Source of the DNA: Streptomyces venezuelae ATCC 10712
GTDB lineage: Bacteria > Actinomycetota > Actinomycetes > Streptomycetales > Streptomycetaceae
Assembly (NCBI RefSeq): GCF_008639165.1
Contig: NZ_CP029197.1
Coordinates: 5,646,001-5,710,000, forward strand
Direction of reading: 5' to 3'
DNA length: 64,000 nucleotides
Positions 54,878-62,285 of the stretch are shown here, one piece after another. Within the stretch, counting starts at the first letter, position 1. Each line of letters begins with the position of its first letter. A model generated the notes under the pieces. It had not been told where the DNA came from. It was given only the letters and a program-made list of their open reading frames with translations, and ran no database searches. The translations under genes were made by a program, and so were the position numbers.

Positions 54878-56329
54878 GGAAACGGTCTCGCCCACCTCGG
54901 CGGGCGCCGCGGAAGCCTTCTCCGGCGTCCGCGGCAGCACGGCGTACAGCACGCCCGCCACCACGATCGTCGCCGCCCAGCCCAGGCCGTTCTCGCCGAT
55001 CCAGGACGAGGCGAGCGGGCCGGAGAACCAGTCGACCTTGGTGAACAGCAGACCGACCAGCAGGGCCACCGCCCAGGCCGTCATCGCCTGCCAGGCGAAA
55101 CCGCCCCGGTACCAGTAGGCGCTGGTCCGGGTGGTGTCTATCAGCGCCGCCGCGTCGTACGACCGGCGCCGCAGCATGTCCACGCCGAAGACGCCGATCC
55201 ACGCGGAGAACGCCACCGCCAGCAGGGTCAGGAAGGAGATGAACGAGCCGATGAAGCTGGTCGCCACCACCATCAGCAGGAAGCCGAAGACCAGACTGAT
55301 CACCGCGTTGACGCTGACCGCCGCCGCGCGCGAGACCTTGATGCCCAGGGTCTGCGCGGTGAAGCCGGCCGAGTACATCGACATCGAGTTGATCAGCAGC
55401 ATCCCGAGCAGGGCGATCACCAGGTACGGCACGGAGATCCACATCGGCAGCAGCTCACCGATGAAGGAGACCGGGTCCTGCGCCGAGGCCAGGTCCGGCG
55501 TCGACACCGCCATCACCGCGCCCATCAGGACCATCGGCAGGACGACGATCCCGGCGCCGCCCACCGTCGAGCCCACCATCGCCTTCGAGGAGGCCGTCCG
55601 CGGCAGGTAGCGGGTGAAGTCGGGGCCCGAGGGGACCCAGCTGATGCCGCCGGCCGCGATGGTGCCGATGCCCGCGATCATCATCGCCGTCGAACCGGCC
55701 GGCTTGTCGAAGACCGCCGACCAGTCCGTGTTCGCCACCAGGTAGACCAGCACGAGCACCGAGAAGGCGCCGAAGAGGTACGTGGACCACTTGCTGCACA
55801 CCCGCAGCGCGTTGATCCCGAGCCCCGAGACCAGGAAGGTGCAGGTGACGAAGAGCAGCAGCGTCACCACGATGAGGAGCGTGTTCGACTTCACCCCGAA
55901 GAGCAGGTCGAGCACGGTCAGCACCGCGTACGCGCCGGTCACCGCGTTGATGGTCTCCCAGCCCCAGCGGGCGACCCAGATCAGCGCACCGGGAAAAAGG
56001 TTTCCGCGCTGACCGAACACGGCCCGCGACAGCGCCATGCCGGGCGCTCCGCCGCGCTTGCCCGCGATCGAGATCACACCGACGATCCCGTACGAGAGGA
56101 CGGGGGCGGCGATCGCCACGGCCAGGACCTGCCAGAAGTTCAGGCCGTTGAAGACGATCAGACCGGCGCCCATCGTGAGCAGCAGCACACTGATGTTCGC
56201 GGCGACCCAGGTCGGGAAGAGCTCGCGGACCCGGCCGGTCCGCTCGGCGTCGGGGACGGGCTCGAGACCGCGGGTCTCCAGGGCGCCGTCGTGCGTCGCG
56301 CCTGCGGCTTCGGAGGCGTCGTGGGGCAT
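54872..56329 (-). CDS. NCS1-family nucleobase/cytosine transporter
   Basis: The 485-residue membrane protein has about twelve hydrophobic segments. The start region ELFPTWVAANISVLLLTMGAG and GISWVPSGPDFTRYLPR are typical of cytosine/purine/hydantoin permeases that use H+ or Na+ gradients. The substrate is unknown. A GGAG site lies eight bases before the ATG. It is divergent from ftsY, 86 bases away, and may be read through into the LLM gene. Confidence 0.9.
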   Translation of the reverse strand: MPHDASEAAGATHDGALETRGLEPVPDAERTGRVRELFPTWVAANISVLLLTMGAGLIVFNGLNFWQVLAVAIAAPVLSYGIVGVISIAGKRGGAPGMALSRAVFGQRGNLFPGALIWVARWGWETINAVTGAYAVLTVLDLLFGVKSNTLLIVVTLLLFVTCTFLVSGLGINALRVCSKWSTYLFGAFSVLVLVYLVANTDWSAVFDKPAGSTAMMIAGIGTIAAGGISWVPSGPDFTRYLPRTASSKAMVGSTVGGAGIVVLPMVLMGAVMAVSTPDLASAQDPVSFIGELLPMWISVPYLVIALLGMLLINSMSMYSAGFTAQTLGIKVSRAAAVSVNAVISLVFGFLLMVVATSFIGSFISFLTLLAVAFSAWIGVFGVDMLRRRSYDAAALIDTTRTSAYWYRGGFAWQAMTAWAVALLVGLLFTKVDWFSGPLASSWIGENGLGWAATIVVAGVLYAVLPRTPEKASAAPAEVGETVSI

Positions 56330-56415
56330 GGGGGTACTCCGTACAGATGTGGGGGGAACCCACCCAGCGTACGTGCTCCTGCTCCGGCCGCTTCGTGGCC
56401 GATACTGGTCAGGTT

Positions 56416-57639
56416 ATGGAACTCATCCTTGCTGTAGTCATCGCTCTGGTCGTCGTGGTCGCCGTGACGAGCGGGCTCGTGGTCAGCGGTCGCAAGAAGA
56501 AGCAGCTGCCGCCGGCCGAGCCGCCGTCCACCCCGCCCACCATCACCGCTCCGCCCGCCGAACCGCACGTCGGCGAGGAGGCGGAGACGCCGCGGGAGGA
56601 ACCACGCCGCACGGTCGAGGAGGTCGAACTCCCCGCCGACGAGGCCCTGGACACGCCCCCGGCCGTCGAGGACCCCGTCGTCGCGGAGCCCGCCGCCCCC
56701 GAGATCGAGGTCCCGGAGCCCACCGCCGGCCGGCTCGTCCGGCTCCGCGCCCGGCTCGCCCGCTCGCAGAACTCGCTCGGCAAGGGGCTGCTCACGCTCC
56801 TGTCCCGCGAGCACCTCGACGAGGACACCTGGGAGGAGATCGAGGAGACCCTTCTCACGGCCGACGTCGGCGTCGCCCCCACCCAGGAACTCGTCGAGCG
56901 GCTGCGCGAGCGGGTCCGGGTGCTCGGCACCCGCACCCCCGAGGAGCTGCGCGGCCTGCTCCGCGAGGAGCTCGTCGCCCTGCTCGGCCCCGAGCTCGAC
57001 CGCACGGTCCACACCGAGAGCCCCTCGGACGTGCCGGGCGTCGTCATGGTCGTCGGCGTGAACGGCACCGGCAAGACCACCACCACCGGCAAGCTCGCCC
57101 GGGTGCTCGTCGCCGACGGCAAGTCCGTCGTCCTCGGCGCCGCCGACACCTTCCGTGCCGCCGCCGCCGACCAGCTCCAGACCTGGGGCGAGCGCGTCGG
57201 CGCCCGCACCGTGCGCGGCCCGGAGGGCGGCGACCCGGCGTCGATCGCCTACGACGCGGTCAAGGAGGGCATCGCCGAGAAGGCCGATGTCGTCCTGATC
57301 GACACCGCAGGACGCCTCCACACCAAGACCGGTCTCATGGACGAGCTCGGCAAGGTCAAGCGCGTCGTCGAGAAGCACGGCCCGCTGGACGAGATCCTGC
57401 TCGTCCTCGACGCCACCACCGGCCAGAACGGGCTCATCCAGGCCCGCGTCTTCGCCGAGGTCGTCGACATCACCGGCATCGTGCTCACCAAGCTCGACGG
57501 CACCGCCAAGGGCGGCATCGTCGTCGCCGTCCAGCGCGAGCTGGGCGTGCCGGTCAAGCTGGTCGGCCTGGGCGAGGGCCCGGACGACCTGGCGCCGTTC
57601 GAGCCGGGTGCCTTCGTCGACGCCCTGATCGGCGACTGA
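56416..57639 (+). CDS. ftsY: Signal recognition particle receptor FtsY
   Basis: The 407-residue protein starts with a membrane segment (LILAVVIALVVVVAVTSGLVV), then an acidic Pro/Glu-rich region to about residue 105. The NG domain follows with GVNGTGKTTTTGKLA (G1), DTFRAAAADQL, DTAGR and TKLDGTAKGG. It docks ribosome-SRP complexes at the membrane. A terminator follows the stop. Confidence 0.97.
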   Translation: MELILAVVIALVVVVAVTSGLVVSGRKKKQLPPAEPPSTPPTITAPPAEPHVGEEAETPREEPRRTVEEVELPADEALDTPPAVEDPVVAEPAAPEIEVPEPTAGRLVRLRARLARSQNSLGKGLLTLLSREHLDEDTWEEIEETLLTADVGVAPTQELVERLRERVRVLGTRTPEELRGLLREELVALLGPELDRTVHTESPSDVPGVVMVVGVNGTGKTTTTGKLARVLVADGKSVVLGAADTFRAAAADQLQTWGERVGARTVRGPEGGDPASIAYDAVKEGIAEKADVVLIDTAGRLHTKTGLMDELGKVKRVVEKHGPLDEILLVLDATTGQNGLIQARVFAEVVDITGIVLTKLDGTAKGGIVVAVQRELGVPVKLVGLGEGPDDLAPFEPGAFVDALIGD

Positions 57640-57655
57640 CACCGGGCACGACACA

Positions 57656-57694
57656 CGGAAGGGCCCCCGCCGTCTCCCGGCGGGGGCCCTTCCG
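57656..57694. terminator. Bidirectional terminator after ftsY
   Basis: A perfect 17-base inverted repeat (57656-57672 with 57678-57694) with a TCTCC loop lies between two convergent genes. Confidence 0.9.
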
Positions 57695-57699
57695 CGTCC

Positions 57700-58356
57700 T
57701 CAGAAGTGCGTGCGGTGGCAGATGTACGCCAGGGTGCCGAGCAGCAGCCGGGCCTGCGGCGGCGCGCCCGCCGTGTCGAGGGTGGGGGGCCGCAGCCAGC
57801 GGACCGGGCCGAGCCCGCCGAGGTCGGACGGGGGAGCGGTGATGTACGTCCCGGGGCCCAGACAGTGCAGGTCCAGGTCGGCGTCGTCCCAGCCCATCCG
57901 GTACAGCAGCTGCGGCAGCTCGGCGGCCGCGCCGGGGGCGACGAAGAAGCGGGCCCGGCCGGTGGGGGTGGCGCACACCGGGCCCAGCGGCAGCCCCATC
58001 CGTTCGAGCCGGACCAGCGCCCGGCGGCCGGCCGCCTCGGCGACCTCGATCACGTCGAAGGCCGTGCCGACCGGCAGCAGCAGGGCCGCGCCGGGGTACT
58101 CCGCCCAGGCCTTGGTCGCGTCGTCGAGGCCGGCGCCCGCCGGGACCGGTTCCGCGAAGGAGAGGGGGTGCGCGCCCGGGGCCGTACACGCCGGGTCGCC
58201 GCAGGAGCACTGCCCGGAGACGGCGCGCGCGCCGGGAACCACGTCCCAGCCCCACAGTCCTGTGTACTCGGCCACCGCTGTGCACTCCGTGGTGCGTACG
58301 CGGCGGCGTGCGCCGCCGGACCGCATCTCACGAATGCCGCCGATCGTGAAACCCAT
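57700..58356 (-). CDS. Prim-Pol-like domain protein
   Basis: The 218-residue protein begins MGFTIGGIREMRSGGARRRV. It shows sequence like bifunctional DNA primase/polymerase N-terminal domains: GWDVVPGARAVSGQCSCGDPACTAPGAHPL with a CxC...C cluster, then GTAFDVIEVAE and CATPTGRARFFVAPG. It lacks a clear catalytic Asp-x-Asp pair at the usual place, so it may be inactive as a primase. A GGAGGGGG site precedes the ATG. From memory, homologues hold this place between ftsY and nsdA in other Streptomyces. Confidence 0.75.
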   Translation of the reverse strand: MGFTIGGIREMRSGGARRRVRTTECTAVAEYTGLWGWDVVPGARAVSGQCSCGDPACTAPGAHPLSFAEPVPAGAGLDDATKAWAEYPGAALLLPVGTAFDVIEVAEAAGRRALVRLERMGLPLGPVCATPTGRARFFVAPGAAAELPQLLYRMGWDDADLDLHCLGPGTYITAPPSDLGGLGPVRWLRPPTLDTAGAPPQARLLLGTLAYICHRTHF

Positions 58357-58781
58357 GCCCCCTCCAACGGGTCGAGCGCGCCGGTGGTTACGACCCGGAG
58401 CACCGCTGTCACCCTTCGTCACGGTCCGTCGCCGAGCGTGGCGCGCGGTCGTGCGTGAGGTGGTGCGGGCCGGTGCGCACGCCTCTCCGTGCTTCCGTCC
58501 GCCGACTCCGGTTCGTCGCATGTCAAGTGAATCGCGTTCCACGGGCGGCGAGTTCATTCGAAGGGGTGGCGAATGGTGGCGTTTCTTGAATCGCCCTCGT
58601 GGAGGGGTGATCGTAGGATTACTTTCGGTACTCGAACCCCGGGGCCGCTTGCGCACGCGGGTATGCCGGAGGCAACCCGGTTTCCAGTTCGAAGGAGTAC
58701 GAACTCCGGACGGGAGCCGCCGGAGGCGGCATTCTGATAGGGGTTCGCACGACAGGCAATCAGGTGGATGGGGGCGTTCCA
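58357..58781. other. Divergent intergenic region before nsdA
   Basis: These 425 bases contain no convincing gene. GGAGTACGAACTCC, a 5+5 inverted repeat, and GCCGCCGGAGGCGGC, a 6+6 inverted repeat, lie near 58694-58730 ahead of nsdA. Neither has a known binding protein. Confidence 0.5.
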
Positions 58782-60257
58782 GTGGGCGGCAACGGCGCAG
58801 ACGGTACGACTGCCGGCAAGCGCCCGAACGAGCAGCTGGGCTCGTGGTTCGTGCGCAGCGGCTGGTCCAAGGGCGAACTCGCGCGTCAGGTGAACCGCCG
58901 GGCGCGCCAGATGGGCGCGCACCACATCTCCACCGACACCTCGCGGGTCCGCCGCTGGCTCGACGGCGAGCAGCCGCGCGAACCCATCCCGCGGATCCTC
59001 TCCGAGCTGTTCTCCGAGCGCTTCGGCTCCGTCGTCGCCATCGAGGACCTCGGCCTGCGCACCGCCCACCAGTCGCCCTCCGTCTCCGGCGTCGACCTGC
59101 CCTGGGCCGGCCCCCAGACCGTCGCCCTGCTCGGCGAGTTCTCCCGCAGCGACCTCATGCTCGCCCGCCGCGGCTTCCTCGGCTCCTCCCTGTCGCTCGC
59201 CGCCGGACCCGCGCTCATCGAACCGATGCAGCGCTGGCTCGTCCCCACCCCCGCCGGCGAGACCGAGCGCCCCGACCCGGCCGCCGACGCCCGCCGCCCC
59301 AACCGGCTCTCCGAGGTCGAGCTCGACCTCCTCGAATCCACCACCGCCATGTTCCGCAAGTGGGACGCCCAGTGCGGCGGCGGACTGCGCCGCAAGGCCG
59401 TCGTCGGCCAGCTCCACGAGGTCACCGACCTGCTCCAGGAACCCCAACCCGCCACCACCGCCAAGCGCCTCTTCACCTGCGCCGCCGAACTCGCCGAACT
59501 CGCCGGCTGGATGAGCTACGACGTGGGCCTCCAGCCCACCGCCCAGAAGTACTTCGTGCTCGCCCTGCACGCCGCCAAGGAAGCCGGCGACAAGCCCCTC
59601 GGCTCGTACATCCTGTCCTCGATGAGCCGCCAGATGATCCACCTCGGCCGCCCCGACGACGCCCTCGAACTCATCCACCTCGCCCAGTACGGCAGTCGGG
59701 ACTGCGCCACCCCCCGCACCCAGGCCATGCTGTATGCGATGGAGGCCCGCGCCTACGCCAACATGGGCCAGCCCTCCAAGTGCAAGCGGGCCGTGCGGAT
59801 GGCCGAGGACACCTTCGCCGACGTCGGCCTCGACGGCGAGCCCGAGCCCGACTGGATCGGCTTCTTCTCCGAGGCCGAGCTCAACGGCGAGAACTCCCAC
59901 TCCTACCGCGACCTCGCCTACGTCGCCGGGCGCTCCCCGACGTACGCCTCGCTCGCCGAGCCGGTCATGGAGCGGGCCGTCGAGCTCTTCGAGAAGGACC
60001 CCGACCACCAGCGGTCGTACGCGCTCAACCTCATCGGCATGGCCACCGTGCACCTCCTCAAGCGCGAGCCCGAGCAGTCCGTCGTACTCGCCGAGAAGGC
60101 CCTCGGGGTCGCCCGCAGCATCCGCTCCGAGCGGGTCAACACCCGGCTCCGCAAGACCGTCGACCACGCCGCCCGCACCTACAGCGACGTCGCCGAGGTC
60201 GTCCAGTTCACCGACCGGCTGACCCAGCTGCTCCCCGAGGCCGCCGAAGCGGTCTGA
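58782..60257 (+). CDS. nsdA: Regulator NsdA (TPR-like)
   Basis: The 491-residue protein starts at GTG 58782, preceded by a GGGGG site; a GTG at 58764 lacks one. The N-terminal RPNEQLGSWFVRSGWSKGELARQVNRRARQMG region resembles a helix-turn-helix. About 300 residues of helical, TPR-like repeats follow (AQKYFVLALHAAKEAGD, ALYAMEARAYANMGQPSKC, QRSYALNLIGMATVHLLK). NsdA is a Streptomyces negative regulator of sporulation and antibiotic synthesis. No membrane segment is present. Confidence 0.92.
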   Translation: MGGNGADGTTAGKRPNEQLGSWFVRSGWSKGELARQVNRRARQMGAHHISTDTSRVRRWLDGEQPREPIPRILSELFSERFGSVVAIEDLGLRTAHQSPSVSGVDLPWAGPQTVALLGEFSRSDLMLARRGFLGSSLSLAAGPALIEPMQRWLVPTPAGETERPDPAADARRPNRLSEVELDLLESTTAMFRKWDAQCGGGLRRKAVVGQLHEVTDLLQEPQPATTAKRLFTCAAELAELAGWMSYDVGLQPTAQKYFVLALHAAKEAGDKPLGSYILSSMSRQMIHLGRPDDALELIHLAQYGSRDCATPRTQAMLYAMEARAYANMGQPSKCKRAVRMAEDTFADVGLDGEPEPDWIGFFSEAELNGENSHSYRDLAYVAGRSPTYASLAEPVMERAVELFEKDPDHQRSYALNLIGMATVHLLKREPEQSVVLAEKALGVARSIRSERVNTRLRKTVDHAARTYSDVAEVVQFTDRLTQLLPEAAEAV

Positions 60258-60390
60258 CCCCACCGGGCGCCCCGCGCCCCCCGCACTCCGGCCGCGCCGG
60301 ACGTCCCGTACTGCCCGACTCGGCTCCCCCGCCGCAAGGTCACACGGACGCCCGACGCGGCCGGTTCCGCATGCCCGCGGGCCCCGGCCG

Positions 60391-60459
60391 TTCACGGTCG
60401 CGTAACACGCCCCACCCCTTCGTCACGGCTCCGAAACATCGAGCGGCATCGACGGAAAC
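60391..60459 (+). promoter_or_regulatory. GlnR-type operator upstream of amtB
   Basis: GTCAC (60422-60426), six bases, GAAAC (60433-60437), six bases, CGGCA, six bases, GAAAC (60455-60459) follow the known gTnAC-n6-GaAAC-n6 pattern of Streptomyces GlnR boxes. A weaker TTCAC-n6-GTAAC pair lies at 60391-60406. The site is about 100 bases before amtB, where GlnR would activate it under nitrogen limitation. Confidence 0.75.
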
Positions 60460-60560
60460 CGCGCTGCGCGAATCTCTGGCGCATAACCGGCCACCCTCCC
60501 GGCCGAGCCGCTCTCGGCCCCGCCCCCGCACAGGCCGCATCCGACGACGAGGAGACGCCG

Positions 60561-61907
60561 ATGGCACCAGCCATCACGACCCTGGCAGCAGACGCCCCCG
60601 AGCTGTCCGCCGCCAACACCGGGTTCATGCTCATCTGCTCCGCCCTGGTCATGCTGATGACCCCGGCACTCGCCTTCTTCTACGGAGGCATGGTCCGCGT
60701 CAAGTCCACCCTCAACATGCTGATGATGAGCTTCATCAGCCTCGGGATCGTCACGATCCTCTGGGTGCTCTTCGGCTTCAGCCTCGCCTTCGGCACCGAC
60801 TCGGGCTCGATCATCGGCTGGTCCTCCGACTACGTCGGCCTCAGCGGGATCGGCGTCACCGAGCTCTGGGACGGCTACACCATCCCGGTGTACGTCTTCG
60901 CCGTCTTCCAGCTGATGTTCGCCATCCTCACCCCGGCCCTGATCAGCGGCGCCCTCGCCGACCGCGTCAAGTTCACCGCCTGGGCCCTCTTCATCACCCT
61001 CTGGGTCACCGTCGTCTACTTCCCCGTCGCCCACTGGGTCTGGGGCGCCGGCGGCTGGCTCTTCGAGATGGGCGTCATCGACTTCGCCGGCGGCACGGCC
61101 GTCCACATCAACGCCGGTGCCGCGGCCCTCGGCGTCATCCTCGTCATCGGCAAGCGCGTCGGCTTCAAGAAGGACCCGATGCGCCCCCACAGCCTGCCGC
61201 TCGTGATGCTCGGCGCCGGCCTCCTCTGGTTCGGCTGGTTCGGCTTCAACGCCGGCTCCTGGCTCGGCAACGACGACGGCGTCGGCGCCGTGATGTTCGT
61301 CAACACCCAGGTCGCCACCGCCGCCGCCATGCTCGCCTGGCTCGCCTACGAGAAGATCCGCCACGGCTCCTTCACCACCCTCGGCGCCGCCTCCGGCGCG
61401 GTCGCCGGCCTCGTCGCCATCACCCCGTCCGGCGGCGCCGTCAGCCCGCTCGGCGCGATCGCCATCGGCGCCATCGCCGGTCTCCTCTGCGCCATGGCCG
61501 TCGGCCTCAAGTACAAGTTCGGCTACGACGACTCCCTCGACGTCATCGGCGTCCACCTCGTCGGCGGTGTCCTCGGCTCCCTCCTCGTCGGCCTCTTCGC
61601 CACCGGCGGCGTCCAGTCCGACGCCAAGGGCCTCTTCTACGGCGGCGGCCTGGAGCAGCTCGGCAAGCAGGCCGTCGGCGTCGTCGCCGTCCTCGCCTAC
61701 TCTCTGATCGCCTCCGCGATCCTCGCGCTCCTCATCGACAAGACGATGGGCATGCGGGTCAGCGAGGACGACGAGGTCTCCGGCATCGACCAGGTCGAGC
61801 ACGCCGAGACCGCGTACGACTTCAGCGGAGCCGGCGGCGGCGCGTCCTCGCGCTCCACCGCCGCCCCCGCCCCGGCCGTCACGGAGAACAAGAAGGTGGA
61901 CGCATGA
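60561..61907 (+). CDS. amtB: Ammonium transporter AmtB
   Basis: The 448-residue membrane protein has about eleven hydrophobic segments. Motifs include FFYGGMVRVKSTLNMLMMSF, the FAGGTAVHINAGAAAL pore histidine region, WFGWFGFNAGS and DDSLDVIGVHLVGG with the second pore histidine. It carries ammonium into the cell. The glnK start overlaps its stop (ATGA). A GlnR-type box precedes it. Confidence 0.96.
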   Translation: MAPAITTLAADAPELSAANTGFMLICSALVMLMTPALAFFYGGMVRVKSTLNMLMMSFISLGIVTILWVLFGFSLAFGTDSGSIIGWSSDYVGLSGIGVTELWDGYTIPVYVFAVFQLMFAILTPALISGALADRVKFTAWALFITLWVTVVYFPVAHWVWGAGGWLFEMGVIDFAGGTAVHINAGAAALGVILVIGKRVGFKKDPMRPHSLPLVMLGAGLLWFGWFGFNAGSWLGNDDGVGAVMFVNTQVATAAAMLAWLAYEKIRHGSFTTLGAASGAVAGLVAITPSGGAVSPLGAIAIGAIAGLLCAMAVGLKYKFGYDDSLDVIGVHLVGGVLGSLLVGLFATGGVQSDAKGLFYGGGLEQLGKQAVGVVAVLAYSLIASAILALLIDKTMGMRVSEDDEVSGIDQVEHAETAYDFSGAGGGASSRSTAAPAPAVTENKKVDA

Positions 61908-62242
61908 AGCTCATCACCGCGGTCGTGAAGCCGCACCGGCTCGACGAGATCAAGGAGGCCCTCCAGGCGTTCGGCGTCCACGGCCTCACGGTCACCGAGG
62001 CCAGCGGCTACGGACGCCAGCGCGGCCACACCGAGGTCTACCGGGGCGCCGAGTACACCGTCGACCTGGTCCCCAAGATCCGCATCGAGGTCCTCGTCGA
62101 GGACGAGGACGCCGAACAGCTCATCGACGTCGTCGTGAAGGCCGCCCGAACCGGCAAGATCGGAGACGGCAAGGTGTGGAGCGTGCCGGTCGAGACCGCC
62201 GTACGCGTCCGCACCGGCGAACGCGGCCCGGACGCCCTGTAA
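61904..62242 (+). CDS. glnK: Nitrogen regulatory PII protein GlnK
   Basis: The 112-residue PII protein has MKLITAVVKPHRLDEIKEAL at the start, the T-loop RQRGHTEVYRGAEYTVDLVPK with Tyr51, and a C-terminal VWSVPVETAVRVRTGERGPDAL. Tyr51 is the site modified by GlnD, reported in Streptomyces as adenylylation. GlnK blocks AmtB when nitrogen is plentiful. It is translationally coupled to amtB, and glnD follows 43 bases later. Confidence 0.97.
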   Translation: MKLITAVVKPHRLDEIKEALQAFGVHGLTVTEASGYGRQRGHTEVYRGAEYTVDLVPKIRIEVLVEDEDAEQLIDVVVKAARTGKIGDGKVWSVPVETAVRVRTGERGPDAL

Positions 62243-62285
62243 GCAGCGGTCCGGACGCACCGTACGCACACGAAGGAGCCGCCGG

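Noticed and set aside
57710..62242. 1510-residue frame spanning nsdA, amtB and glnK
   Set aside because: Only its last part is the true glnK frame. The rest runs in the wrong frame through nsdA and amtB and against the Prim-Pol-like gene.
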